This document shows, one piece after another, positions 45,432 through 54,541 of a DNA stretch of 64,000 nucleotides. The notes under the pieces are model-generated. The model was not told the origin of the DNA. It ran no database searches and saw nothing but the letters and a program-made list of their open reading frames with translations. Positions within the stretch are counted from its first letter, which is position 1. Every line of letters begins with the position of its first letter. The DNA comes from Candidatus Palauibacter rhopaloidicola (lineage in GTDB: Bacteria > Gemmatimonadota > Gemmatimonadetes > Palauibacterales > Palauibacteraceae). Where the stretch lies: contig JAPPGH010000008.1 of NCBI GenBank assembly GCA_026914155.1, forward strand, positions 1-64,000, given 5' to 3'. The position numbers were made by a program, and so were the translations under genes.

Positions 45432-45576
45432 CGACCGTTCCAGGCATCAAAAAAACGCGATTGGAAGGTCTCCATTCGCGTCTCGAGAAGGCGCCGAACC
45501 GCCCGCACCCGATCCGTATTGAGCCGCGCAGTCTAGGGATTTTCGCGACGTCAGGCAACGAATCGGGGCAACGAAT

Positions 45577-46896
45577 TCAGGCCGCGGCCCCCGTGGGCAG
45601 CGCGATCGTCTCGCGCCGGGCCGCGCCGACGCCCACGAAGCGGATGGGCGCGGCGCAAACCTCCTCGATCCTGGCGAGGTAGCTGCGCGCGGCCGCCGGC
45701 AGGTCGCCGAAGGTCCTGCACCCGGTCGTGTCCGCGTTCCAGCCCGCCCAGCGCTCGTAGACCGGGCGCACGCGGGCGAGGTCCGCGACGGAGTCCGGGA
45801 ACGACGCGGTCGGCGCCCCGTCGAGTTCGTAGCCGGTCGAGAGCCGGATCGTCTCGAAGGTGTCGAGCACGTCCAGCTTCGTGACCGCGAGGCCGGTGAG
45901 GCCGTTCACGCCGGCCGCATAGCGGGCCACGCTGCCATCGAACCAGCCGGGGCGGCGGGGGCGGCCGGTGGTCGCGCCGAACTCGCCGCCGAGTTGCCGC
46001 AGGCGTTCGGCCTCCGCCTCCGGGAGTTCCGTCGGCAGCGGGCCCTCGCCTACGCGCGTGATGTAAGCCTTCACGACGCCGATCACCTCGTCGATCAGCG
46101 TGGGCCCGATCCCGACGCCCGAAGCGGCGCCGCCCGCCGTCGTCGTCGAGGAGGTGACGAACGGATACGTCCCGTGGTCGATGTCGAGGAGCGCCCCCTG
46201 CGCCCCCTCGAGGAGGACCCGCCCCCCCGACGCCAGCCCGCCGCGGATCTCGTCCCCCGCGTCCGTCAGCAGCTCCACCATGGTCCGGCGGACGGTCTCG
46301 AGTTGCGACATCACCTCGTCCGCGTCCACGCGCCGCTCGTCGCCGAGTCCCGCCAGCGTGACGTTCGCGCGCACGGCCGCCGCGGCCACGATCTCGCGCG
46401 TGCGGTCCAGGTTGCGCAGATCCCCGACGCGGAGCCCCGTGCGCGAGATCTTGTCGCGGTACGCGGGACCGATTCCCCGCCCCGTCGTCCCGATCTTCTT
46501 CGAGCCCCGGCTGTCCTCCTGCGCCGCATCGAGCAGCCGGTGATAGGGGAGGACGAGATGCGCGCGCCGGCTCAGCCCCAGGCGCCCGTCGAGATCGATC
46601 CCGCGCCCCCGGAGCGTCTCCATCTCCCGCGCCAGCACCCACGGATCCACGACCACGCCGTTTCCGAGGAGGCAGCGCGTCTCCGGATTCAGGATCCCGG
46701 AGGGGATGAGGTGGAGGATGAACTCCTCCTCGTTCGCGCCCTCGCCCACGCGCACCGTGTGCCCCGCATTCGCGCCCCCCTGATAGCGCGCCACGATCGT
46801 GGCCTGCTCCGCGAGCACGTCCACGATCTTCCCCTTCCCCTCGTCTCCCCACTGCGCCCCCACCACGACGACGCAACGCACCCTGTCACTGAACAC
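45577..46896 (-). CDS. purA: Adenylosuccinate synthetase
   Basis: 439 aa from GTG 46896. VVVVGAQWGDEGKGKIVDVL is the GTP-binding N-terminus, with GGANAGHTVR, GTTGRGIGPAYRDK, HGTYPFVTSSTTTAGGAASG and GLAVTKLDVLDTFETI. It converts IMP, Asp and GTP to adenylosuccinate in AMP synthesis. The start lies at the 3' end of the fic gene. A 145-bp gap separates it from ffh. Confidence 0.97.
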   Translation of the reverse strand: MFSDRVRCVVVVGAQWGDEGKGKIVDVLAEQATIVARYQGGANAGHTVRVGEGANEEEFILHLIPSGILNPETRCLLGNGVVVDPWVLAREMETLRGRGIDLDGRLGLSRRAHLVLPYHRLLDAAQEDSRGSKKIGTTGRGIGPAYRDKISRTGLRVGDLRNLDRTREIVAAAAVRANVTLAGLGDERRVDADEVMSQLETVRRTMVELLTDAGDEIRGGLASGGRVLLEGAQGALLDIDHGTYPFVTSSTTTAGGAASGVGIGPTLIDEVIGVVKAYITRVGEGPLPTELPEAEAERLRQLGGEFGATTGRPRRPGWFDGSVARYAAGVNGLTGLAVTKLDVLDTFETIRLSTGYELDGAPTASFPDSVADLARVRPVYERWAGWNADTTGCRTFGDLPAAARSYLARIEEVCAAPIRFVGVGAARRETIALPTGAAA

Positions 46897-47809
46897 GATG
46901 TGGCCGGCTTCCTATTCGGGTTCTGGCCGTGACTGCTGGTCGATCGCCCCGATCACCGCGCGGATCTCGACGCTGTCCTGCACGCCGGAACTTATTGAGG
47001 TCGTCGAGGTCCGCTATCGACTCCCCAGCCGCTACGCGGTTGCCGAGGTCGAGGGATCGCAGGAGTTGAGACAGCATGAAGTCCGCGAATGGTCGGCCGT
47101 CTCCCGAATCTGCCTCACGGAGGGTCCCGAAGTAGCGGTCGCGGTCGGCGCTCCTAATCACGATGGGAAGCAGGTCTTTGCGGAGCAGGATGTAGTTGGT
47201 GATCAATCGCGCGGTGCGTCCGTTTCCATCGTCGAAGGGATGGATGTTCGCGAACGACCAGTGCGATTCGGCCAGGAAATCGGGGAGCGGGTAATCCGTC
47301 CGGTCCAGATCGCTCCGCAACCGGCGTACCCATTCCTCCATCCGTGAGGGCGTCTCCTCGGGTTCCGCGAACCGGTGGAGTTCCCCCGTGCGCGTCCTCA
47401 CGTGGTTCGGCTGAGTCTTGTACCTCCCGGGTTCGATCCACTTGCGCGTCGTCCCGCCGTCGGGCGTTTCCGCCGTCTTCCAAAAGGGCTCCTTCAGGAG
47501 TTTCCGGTTCAGTTCCCGGATGTCGGCCTCCGTCAGCGGCTGCTCGGCAGTCGAAAGCTGGCGGACGAGTTCGATCGCGACGTTGTGCGCCTTCATCTCC
47601 TCGTAGTCGCGCATCGGGTGGGAGCCGGCGACCTGATCGTGAAGAAGCAGGAGGACGGTCTCATCGTACGTGAGCGTGTTCCCCTCGATGTGGTTGCTGT
47701 TGTAGTTCCACTCGAGCCGGAGCTTCTGCCACAGACGTTCGTCGTCCTCGGGCGCGATCTCCTCGCGAACCCGGTGCCATTCCGCGATGGCGGCGTCGAG
47801 TTCATTCAT
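46886..47809 (-). CDS. Fic-domain AMP-transferase, class II, with possible C-terminal frameshift
   Basis: 307 aa as read. The Fic motif is HPFDDGNGRTAR (His190). The N-terminal inhibitory helix SNHIEGN (38-44) matches (S/T)xxxE(G/N), so it is a self-inhibited class II enzyme that would AMPylate, or possibly de-AMPylate, a protein target. After DLDDLNKF (about 275) the reading becomes Arg-rich and unlike coding sequence. Shifting one base gives SGVQDSVEIRAVIGAIDQQ and a stop at 46912-46914, which would clear the purA start by 15 bp. A frameshift or one-base error near 46990 is therefore suspected. It lies directly upstream of purA. Confidence 0.87.
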   Translation of the reverse strand: MNELDAAIAEWHRVREEIAPEDDERLWQKLRLEWNYNSNHIEGNTLTYDETVLLLLHDQVAGSHPMRDYEEMKAHNVAIELVRQLSTAEQPLTEADIRELNRKLLKEPFWKTAETPDGGTTRKWIEPGRYKTQPNHVRTRTGELHRFAEPEETPSRMEEWVRRLRSDLDRTDYPLPDFLAESHWSFANIHPFDDGNGRTARLITNYILLRKDLLPIVIRSADRDRYFGTLREADSGDGRPFADFMLSQLLRSLDLGNRVAAGESIADLDDLNKFRRAGQRRDPRGDRGDRPAVTARTRIGSRPHRVQ

Positions 47810-47838
47810 CGCGCGGCCTGGAGAATCTGCCGTCAGCT

Positions 47839-48732
47839 TCAGGCGGAGACGCCGAGGGCGGCGGCTTCGAGGGCGGCGTCTACCTTGGCGAGCTTGGCGG
47901 CGTCGGCGGGCTGCAGCGGGCTGCGGGGCACGCCGCCGTAGAGGCCGAGGCGGTCGAGCGCGGCCTTCACCGCGGCGATGCCTCCCTCCGCCACGAGGCT
48001 CTTGTGGAGCGGCGCCACGCGTTCCTGCATGGCCCCGGCGCGGCGGTGGTCGCCCTCACGCCAGGCGTCGTAGATCTGGCAGCAGGAGCGGGTCGCGATC
48101 ACGGCCACGCCCAGAATGCCGCCGGCCGCCCCGGCCTCGAGCGCGGCGTAGAGGAGCGCTCCGGAGCCTACGAGCACCTGCGCGTTGCGGCCGCACGCCT
48201 CGATGAGTTGGCCGAGGTTGCGGAGGTCGCCGGAGGAATCCTTGATCCCGATGATGTTGGGGTGTTCGACGAGCCGGCCCACGAGATCCGGCGTCAGGTG
48301 CACGGGCACGAACTGGGGGATGTGGTAGAGGACGACGGGGACGGGCGACGCGTCCGCCACCGCGAGAAAGTGATCGCGCACGGCATCGGGCCGCATCGCC
48401 TTCAGGTAGTACGAGGGAGAACGCACGAGGACGGCATTCGCGCCGAGCTCCGCCACCCTGCGGGTCACGAATATCACCTCGCGCGTGGACTCGGCTCCCG
48501 TCCCGACCGTGAGCGTGCGGTCTCCGATGCGCGCGACCGTCGTCTCCACCAGCTTCCACAGTTCCCGGCGGTCGAGGAGCGGCGCCTCCCCCGTGGAACC
48601 GGCCACGACGATGCCGGCGATGGGGTGCGAGAGCCACTCGCGCAGGTTGTTGTCGTACGCATCGAGCGCCAGCTCGCCGTCCCCGCCGAACGGCGTGGCC
48701 ACGGGCGGATGTACACCTGAAAGATCTCTCAT
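47839..48732 (-). CDS. DapA/NAL-family class I aldolase (dihydrodipicolinate synthase-like)
   Basis: About 297 aa from ATG 48732; a TTG at 48744 is less likely. Family motifs: GVHPPVATPFGGDGELALDA, VVAGSTGEAPLL, the catalytic Tyr136 in LYHIPQF, and the Schiff-base Lys164 in IIGIKDSSGDL. Members include DHDPS, N-acetylneuraminate lyase and 4-hydroxy-2-oxoglutarate aldolase. The absence of other lysine genes nearby leaves substrate open. Followed by fic after 29 bp. Confidence 0.88.
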   Translation of the reverse strand: MRDLSGVHPPVATPFGGDGELALDAYDNNLREWLSHPIAGIVVAGSTGEAPLLDRRELWKLVETTVARIGDRTLTVGTGAESTREVIFVTRRVAELGANAVLVRSPSYYLKAMRPDAVRDHFLAVADASPVPVVLYHIPQFVPVHLTPDLVGRLVEHPNIIGIKDSSGDLRNLGQLIEACGRNAQVLVGSGALLYAALEAGAAGGILGVAVIATRSCCQIYDAWREGDHRRAGAMQERVAPLHKSLVAEGGIAAVKAALDRLGLYGGVPRSPLQPADAAKLAKVDAALEAAALGVSA

Positions 48733-48768
48733 GGGACTTCCCAAGCTAGGGTCGGTGGCAGGTCCGGC

Positions 48769-48786
48769 ACGTTCCCGCGGGAACGT
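48769..48786. repeat. Palindromic element (copy 5)
   Basis: ACGTTCCCGCGGGAACGT, 18 bp perfect, between the small membrane gene (stop at 48804) and the aldolase start. Unlike copies 1 and 4 it lies between two genes in the same direction. Confidence 0.8.
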
Positions 48787-48803
48787 CTCCGGGGGTTCGC
48801 GCC

Positions 48804-48983
48804 TCAGGCGGAGTGGCTCGGCGCCTTTTCGTCCCGGCGGATGAAGCCTTCGAACAGACCTTCGAGTCTGGCCATGCGTTCACGCAAATCCGTAAGGTCG
48901 CGGCGGATCCCCATCAGCACCGGCGCGAATATGCCGACGAGCGCGATGGTCGCCCCGATGATCGTCCAACCTTCTGCCGTCAT
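48804..48983 (-). CDS. 59-aa single-helix membrane protein
   Basis: ATG 48983 has GGAGA about 7 nt upstream. The product starts MTAEGWTIIGATIALVGIFA (one membrane helix), continues PVLMGIRRDLTDLRERM, then a short amphipathic coiled-coil segment (ARLEGLFEGFIRR) and a charged tail. This is a common layout of small bacterial membrane proteins of unknown role. It is in the same direction as the aldolase downstream. Confidence 0.7.
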   Translation of the reverse strand: MTAEGWTIIGATIALVGIFAPVLMGIRRDLTDLRERMARLEGLFEGFIRRDEKAPSHSA

Positions 48984-49160
48984 AACCGTCTCCTCGTGTC
49001 TCGGGTTCGTTGGTGTCTCGAACCCAAGTTCCGGGCAGGGTCCAATGTGGCGTCATCGGGGACCGGCTTCAAGGTCGGGTCCCGTGCGCATCGGCACCCC
49101 GCGTGGTTTCGATCGGCACGAACACAGTGGGGGCGCGGTCGCCGACAACCGTCACGGCCT

Positions 49161-49228
49161 AATATCGCCATAATATCGCTAATATGCGCGTATTTGTCGC
49201 CCTAAGATCGCATGTAGCCGCCTATCTT
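49161..49228 (+). promoter_or_regulatory. Promoter-like block with 11-bp direct repeats (copy 1)
   Basis: AATATCGCC at 49161 and AATATCGCT at 49172 are 11 bp apart, and a degenerate AATATGCGC follows at 49181. At offset 37 TCGCCC, at 46 GATCGCA and at 62 CTATCTT (possible -10) follow. The same elements occur at the same offsets upstream of the second giant lipoprotein (59791). It lies 53-120 bp before the ATG at 49281. The rest of the 48984-49280 gap shows nothing else I recognise. Confidence 0.65.
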
Positions 49229-49280
49229 GTAGTCTGCCACTTTCTTACTCCTAAAATTGGGGGGCGGCCCGGACTTGGAG

Positions 49281-52200
49281 ATGACTCGAACCGGTTGGAC
49301 GGTCGTTCTGCTCGCGGCTCTTGCCGGCGTCCTTTCCTGCGGAGGGGGAGAGACGCCTCAGGAGCCGCCACCCCCCCCACCTCCCCCACCTCCCGTAGCT
49401 CCCGTGCCGGTCGGCTCGATACCGGCGCAGACGCTCAACGTGGGCGAGACGGTGAGACTCGACGTGACCTCGTACTTCCGCGATCCGGATGGAGGGGCGC
49501 TGACGTACATCGCCGCATCGCTGGCGCCCGGAGTGGTGTCCGTGTCGCAGCTTGGGAGCGTACTCACCCTGGTCGGGGTGGCGGAGGGGTCGGCCACAGT
49601 GACGGTGACGGCGACGGACCCGGGCGGCCTGTCGGCGGCGCAGAACATCGCTGTGACCGTAGTGACGCCGAACCGCGCACCCGAGGCGGTCGGCTCGATT
49701 CCGACTCAGAGCCTCGACACCGGGGAGACGGTGACGCTGGAAGTGTCCGGGTACTTCCGGGACCCGGACGGAGACGCCCTCACGTATACGGCGGCGACGT
49801 CGGCCGCGGGCGTGGTGTCCGTCTCGATATCGGGCAGCAGCCTGACGGTGGTCGGCGTGGCGGAGGGCCGGGCGACGGTGACGGTGACGGCCGCCGACCC
49901 CGGCGGGCTCACCGCGGCGCAGAGCGCCGCCGTGGCGGTACAGAGGCCGAACCAGGCGCCGGAGGCCGTCGGCTCGATCCCGGCGCAGAGCCTCGACGCG
50001 GGCGAGCGGGTGACACTGGACGTGGCGGGGTACTTCCGCGATCCGGACGGAGACGCGCTCACGTACACGGCGGCGACGTCCAACGCGGGCGTGGCGTCCG
50101 TCTCGATATCGGGCAGCAGCCTGACGGTGGTCGGCGTGGCGGCCGGCCGTGCAACGGTGACGGTGACGGCGACGGACCCGGACGGCCTGACCGCGACGCA
50201 GAACGCGGCCGTGGCGGTACAGAGGCCGAACCGGGCTCCGGAGGCGGTCGGGTCGATACCGGCCCAGAGCCTCGACGCGGGCGGGCGGGTGACGCTGGAC
50301 GTGTCCGGGTACTTCCGGGATCCGGACGGAGACGCGCTCACGTACGCGGCTGCGACGTCCAACGCGGGCGTGGCGTCCGTCTCGATATCGGGCAGCAGCC
50401 TGACGGTGGTCGGCGTGGCGGCCGGCCGTGCAACGGTGACGGTGACGGCGACGGACCCGGACGGCCTGACCGCGACGCAGAGCGCGGCCGTGGCGGTACA
50501 GAGGCCGAACCGGGCTCCGGAGGCGGTCGGCTCGATACCGGCCCAGAGCCTCGCCCCGGGGCGGACGGTGACGGTGGACGTTTCCGGGTACTTCCGGGAT
50601 CCGGACGGAGATGCGCTCACGTACACGGCGGCGACGTCCAACGCGGGTGTGGCGTCCGTCTCGATATCGGGCAGCAGCCTTACCGTGACCGGGGTCGCGG
50701 AGGGCCGGGCGACGGTCACGGTGACGGCTGCCGATCCCGGCGGACTCACCGCGGCGCAGAGCGCGGCCGTGACCGTCCAACAGTCCAATCGCGCGCCGGA
50801 GGCGGTCGGGTCGATACCGGCGCAGAGCCTCGACGCGGGCGGGCGGGTGACCCTGGACGTGTCCAGTTACTTCCGGGATCCGGACGGAGACACCTTGACG
50901 TACACTGCCATGGCGTCGAACGCCGGCGTGGCGTCCGTCTCGATGTCCGACAGTCGCTTGACGGTCGTCGGCCTCCGGTCGGGTAGCGCCAACGTGCAGG
51001 TGACGGCGGCCGACCCGGCGGGCCTCTCGGCGACGCAGAACGTTGGCATCACCGTGCGTGCCCGCACGGGCGGCGGCTTCGGGGATGGGTTCGACGACCC
51101 GTCCAGCCTCAACGACTGGGATGTCCGCAACGCGAATGCCGCGGTCGTCGGGGGCGTATTGCACCTGACCAACCGCGTGGCGGGTTCGCTGGGACTGGCG
51201 GAACGTTCCTCTCCGCCCACGCTGAACCAGTGGTCGGTGAGCGCGAGGGTCGGCCGGGCCACGCGCCAGGCAAGCCCGGGCGTGGCTTCGCTCACGGGCC
51301 ACAGACGGTTCAGCGCCGTTCGTCTTGTCTTGAGAACGCTCGATAACGGAAGTGACGCCGGCCCCGCCGCGGATGTGGCCGGGACGTTGACGGTGGCCGG
51401 TCCGGGCGGGGTCGCAGCGGACGTGGCCGCGTCGGCGTCGGGCGGCGGGACGGGAACGAACTACGAGTTGGCCATCTTCGATGCCGAGCGGGGCTGGCTT
51501 CAGATCACGAATCTGTCCGGTCGCTCGGACGCCGTCGACGAGCGGGCGAACGCGTTCACGGACATCGAGATGGGGCTCGACGACGGAGACTTCGTCGCGC
51601 ACGCGCGGCGGAGCGAGACCGGCGAGAGCGCGACACTCTTCCGGGTCGGCCTGACCGCCACGCTGGAAAACGTTCCGTTGGGCGACATTCTGAGGGAGAT
51701 GAACGGCCTCTGGCTCGTCAACCAGGGCCCCGTCAACGGGACCATCCATATCGACGACATCGTCGCGACCGGCGAGGTGACATCCAACCGGGCTCCGCAG
51801 GCGGTCGGCTCGATTCCGGCGCAGCGATTGAACCCGGGTCAGGCGCGGACGATTGATGTGTCAGCGTACTTCCGCGACCCGGACGGGGACGCGCTCGCAT
51901 ACCGAGTGTCATCGAGTATCCCCGCAGTGGCCGGGGTGGGTATCTCGGGGAGTATCGTGACGGTCGCGGGCGGGGCGCCGGGCCGGGCGACGGTGACGGT
52001 GACGGCGAGCGACCCGGCCGGGCTGACGGCGACGCAGACCATCGCCGTGACCGTGCAGACCGGCAACCGGGCTCCGGTAGCGGTCGGCTCGATTCCCGCG
52101 GAGAGCCTGAACCCGCGCCAGGTTCGGACGATTGACGTGTCGTCGTACTTCCGCGATCCCGACGGTAACGCCCTCACCTACACGGCCGCATCGAGCAACA

Positions 52201-54509
52201 CGGGCGTGGCGACCGCGTCCGTGTCGGGGAGCAGCGTGACGGTGACCGGAGTGGCGGCCGGCTCGGCGACCGTGACGGTGACGGCGAGCGACCCAGCCGG
52301 GCTGACGGCGACGCAAACCATCGCCGTGACCGTGCAGACCGGCAACCGGGCTCCGGTAGCGGTCGGCTCGATTCCCGCGGAGAGCCTGAACCCGCGCCAG
52401 GTTCGGACGATTGACGTGTCGTCGTACTTCCGCGATCCCGACGGTAACGCCCTCACCTACACGGCCTCATCGAGCAACACTGGCGTAGCCACCGCAGCCG
52501 TCTCGGGGAGCAGCGTGACCGTGACCGGAGTGGCCGTCGGCTCGGCGACCGTGACGGTGACGGCGAGCGACCCGAGCGGCCTGACGGCGACGCAGACCAT
52601 CGCCGTGAGCGTCCAGGTCGGCAACCGGGCTCCGGTACCGGTCGGCTCGATCCCCGCGCAGGGCCTGGAGCCGAGTCAGACGCGGACGGTCGACGTATCC
52701 TCGTACTTCCGCGATCCGGACGGCGACGCCCTCACGTACGCGGCTTCATCGAGCAACACGGGCGTGGCCACCACAGCCGTGTCGGGGAGCAGCGTGTCGG
52801 TGAGCGGCGTGGCTGTCGGCTCGGCGACCGTGAGGGTGACGGCGAGCGACCCGAGCGGCCTTTCGGCGACGCAGACCTTCGCCGTGACCGTCCAGGTCGG
52901 CAACCGGGCTCCGGTACCGGTCGGCTCGATTCCCGCGCAGAGTCTGGAGCCGAGTCAGACACGGACGGTCGACGTGTCCTCGTACTTCCGCGATCCGGAC
53001 GGCGACGCGCTCACGTACGCCGTTTCATCGAGCAACACCGGCGCGGCCACCGCGTCCGTGTCGGGGAGCAGCGTCACGGTGACCGGCGTGGCAGATGGCT
53101 CGGCGACCGTGACGGTGACGGCGAGCGACCCGGACGGTCTCTCGGCGACGCAGACGATCGCCGTGACCGTCCAGACGCCGAATCGGGCCCCGGAGGCCGT
53201 CGGCTCGATCCCGAACCAGAGTCTCAAGTTGGGGCAGACTCGGACGATTGACGTGTCCGGCTACTTCCAAGATCCGGACGGAGATGCGCTAACGTACCGG
53301 TGGGCGAGGGTCGCGCCGGCGTTCGTGGTCCGTGCGACCATGTCGGGAAGCAATCTGACGGTCACCGGGGTGGGACTCGGCTCTACGGCAGTCACGGTGA
53401 GAGCGACCGACCCCGCCGGCCTTGAGGCGGATCAGACCATAAGCGTCGAGGTGACTGACGGCGCGACGAGACTGACCAGCAACTCCGCCGGCGACACTGG
53501 TCCCGTATGGTCGCCGGACGGCACCAAGATCGCTTTCCTGTCCAACCGCTCGAACCCGTGGAGAACCCCAAACAAAATCGACGTCTACGTGATGAACGCG
53601 GACGGGAGCGGGGTGACGCGGCTGTCGGTGTCCAACGACGGCGGCCGAGCCTATGACCCGGTGTGGTCCCCGGACGGCTCCAAGGTCGCTTGGGCGGGCG
53701 ACAGTGTCGTCCCCGACGGCGAGACAGAGATCGTGTGGAAGAACGCGGACGGGAGTGGAGCGGGGTTCCAAATAACGCGCCGCGGCGGTGGTAGTCCCGC
53801 ATGGTCCCCCGATGGTGCCAAGATCGCCTTTACGTCCGACCGCGACGGCCACTCGAACATCTATGTGATCGACCCGCTTCGCGACGAGCGCAGCACGGTG
53901 CGACTCACGCACGCTTCGTCCGACTTTCAGCCTGTATGGTCACCGGACGGCGCCAAGATCGCCTTCATGTCCGGACGCGACGGCCAACACGAAATCTACG
54001 TGATGAACGCGGACGGGAGCGGGGAGACGCGGCTGACGAACCACGGTGCCGAGGAGAAGTGGGCCAACTGGTCCCCGGACGGCACCAAGATCGCTTTCAC
54101 GTCCACCCGCGGCGGCCGTGAGAGTATCTTTGTGATGAACGCAGATGGGAGCAGGGTGACTCGGCTGACGAGCGCTTCCCACTCTGACAGCCGGGCCAGC
54201 TGGTCTCCGGACGGTACTCGCATCGCCTTCAGCTCCTACCGCCCCGACGACGAGCTCGGGAGGTATGGAGTCTACGTGATCAACGCGGACGGGAGTGGGG
54301 AGACCCGACTGACGGCCGGCTTCCGGGATGCCGGCCCCAAATGGTCTCCCGACGGCACCAAGATCGCCTTCAGCTCATTCCGCGACGAGTGGTTTCAGAT
54401 CTACCTGGTAGGAGTTCCCGCCGCGGACAGTTCCGCCGCGCTTGGGGCGGAATTGCCGGGCGACGCACCGGAGCGGCCGGCGTTCGAGGTGACGCCTCCG
54501 CGTCGCTGA
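49281..54509 (+). CDS. Giant surface lipoprotein: 12 Ig-like repeats, sandwich-like domain, PD40 propeller
   Basis: About 1742 aa. ATG 49281 gives a lipoprotein leader (VVLLAALAGVLSC), then a polyproline stalk. Six Ig-like units (about 92-93 aa each; VGSIPAQ...[12 protein letters not shown]...TVTVTA.DP.GL.A.Q) run to about 51065. A domain of about 240 aa (GFGDGFDDPSSLNDWDVRNA ... IHIDDIVATGEV) follows, then six more Ig-like units (51786-53459). The C-terminus is a TolB/PD40 propeller of WSPDGTKIAF...YVMNADGSG repeats. It probably projects a ligand-binding propeller from the outer membrane. Paralogous to the gene at 60069. An in-frame TTG at 49257 would precede the leader and is less likely. 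Confidence 0.88.
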   Translation: MTRTGWTVVLLAALAGVLSCGGGETPQEPPPPPPPPPPVAPVPVGSIPAQTLNVGETVRLDVTSYFRDPDGGALTYIAASLAPGVVSVSQLGSVLTLVGVAEGSATVTVTATDPGGLSAAQNIAVTVVTPNRAPEAVGSIPTQSLDTGETVTLEVSGYFRDPDGDALTYTAATSAAGVVSVSISGSSLTVVGVAEGRATVTVTAADPGGLTAAQSAAVAVQRPNQAPEAVGSIPAQSLDAGERVTLDVAGYFRDPDGDALTYTAATSNAGVASVSISGSSLTVVGVAAGRATVTVTATDPDGLTATQNAAVAVQRPNRAPEAVGSIPAQSLDAGGRVTLDVSGYFRDPDGDALTYAAATSNAGVASVSISGSSLTVVGVAAGRATVTVTATDPDGLTATQSAAVAVQRPNRAPEAVGSIPAQSLAPGRTVTVDVSGYFRDPDGDALTYTAATSNAGVASVSISGSSLTVTGVAEGRATVTVTAADPGGLTAAQSAAVTVQQSNRAPEAVGSIPAQSLDAGGRVTLDVSSYFRDPDGDTLTYTAMASNAGVASVSMSDSRLTVVGLRSGSANVQVTAADPAGLSATQNVGITVRARTGGGFGDGFDDPSSLNDWDVRNANAAVVGGVLHLTNRVAGSLGLAERSSPPTLNQWSVSARVGRATRQASPGVASLTGHRRFSAVRLVLRTLDNGSDAGPAADVAGTLTVAGPGGVAADVAASASGGGTGTNYELAIFDAERGWLQITNLSGRSDAVDERANAFTDIEMGLDDGDFVAHARRSETGESATLFRVGLTATLENVPLGDILREMNGLWLVNQGPVNGTIHIDDIVATGEVTSNRAPQAVGSIPAQRLNPGQARTIDVSAYFRDPDGDALAYRVSSSIPAVAGVGISGSIVTVAGGAPGRATVTVTASDPAGLTATQTIAVTVQTGNRAPVAVGSIPAESLNPRQVRTIDVSSYFRDPDGNALTYTAASSNTGVATASVSGSSVTVTGVAAGSATVTVTASDPAGLTATQTIAVTVQTGNRAPVAVGSIPAESLNPRQVRTIDVSSYFRDPDGNALTYTASSSNTGVATAAVSGSSVTVTGVAVGSATVTVTASDPSGLTATQTIAVSVQVGNRAPVPVGSIPAQGLEPSQTRTVDVSSYFRDPDGDALTYAASSSNTGVATTAVSGSSVSVSGVAVGSATVRVTASDPSGLSATQTFAVTVQVGNRAPVPVGSIPAQSLEPSQTRTVDVSSYFRDPDGDALTYAVSSSNTGAATASVSGSSVTVTGVADGSATVTVTASDPDGLSATQTIAVTVQTPNRAPEAVGSIPNQSLKLGQTRTIDVSGYFQDPDGDALTYRWARVAPAFVVRATMSGSNLTVTGVGLGSTAVTVRATDPAGLEADQTISVEVTDGATRLTSNSAGDTGPVWSPDGTKIAFLSNRSNPWRTPNKIDVYVMNADGSGVTRLSVSNDGGRAYDPVWSPDGSKVAWAGDSVVPDGETEIVWKNADGSGAGFQITRRGGGSPAWSPDGAKIAFTSDRDGHSNIYVIDPLRDERSTVRLTHASSDFQPVWSPDGAKIAFMSGRDGQHEIYVMNADGSGETRLTNHGAEEKWANWSPDGTKIAFTSTRGGRESIFVMNADGSRVTRLTSASHSDSRASWSPDGTRIAFSSYRPDDELGRYGVYVINADGSGETRLTAGFRDAGPKWSPDGTKIAFSSFRDEWFQIYLVGVPAADSSAALGAELPGDAPERPAFEVTPPRR
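49671..51065 (+). repeat. Tandem 279-bp coding repeats, array 1
   Basis: Unit starts (the Asn codon of NRAPEAVGS or variant) fall at 49671, 49950, 50229, 50508 and 50787, exactly 279 bp each. A diverged first unit begins near 49401. The third and fourth units share about 180 bp with a single visible difference, implying recent duplication or gene conversion. Confidence 0.9.
51786..53459 (+). repeat. Tandem 279-bp coding repeats, array 2
   Basis: Unit starts at 51786, 52065, 52344, 52623, 52902 and 53181, again exactly 279 bp. Units starting at 52065 and 52344 are identical over their first 120 or so bp. The array-2 units form their own subfamily (NRAPVAVGSIPAESLNP). Confidence 0.9.
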
Positions 54510-54541
54510 CGCGGCGGGATCGACGAGCGGAGGCTGACGGA

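Noticed and set aside
46886..46896. Fic-purA fusion
   Set aside because: The overlap is only 11 bp in a different frame, and purA has its own GTG start before the P-loop.
49251..51749. Minus-strand open frame of over 800 codons across the Ig-repeat array
   Set aside because: It mirrors the periodic GC-rich codons of the plus-strand gene, has no leader or domain, and its repeats are the complement of the 279-bp units.
49401..53459. CRISPR-like regular repeats
   Set aside because: Units are 279 bp, coding and in frame, with no short repeat/unique spacer alternation and no cas genes.
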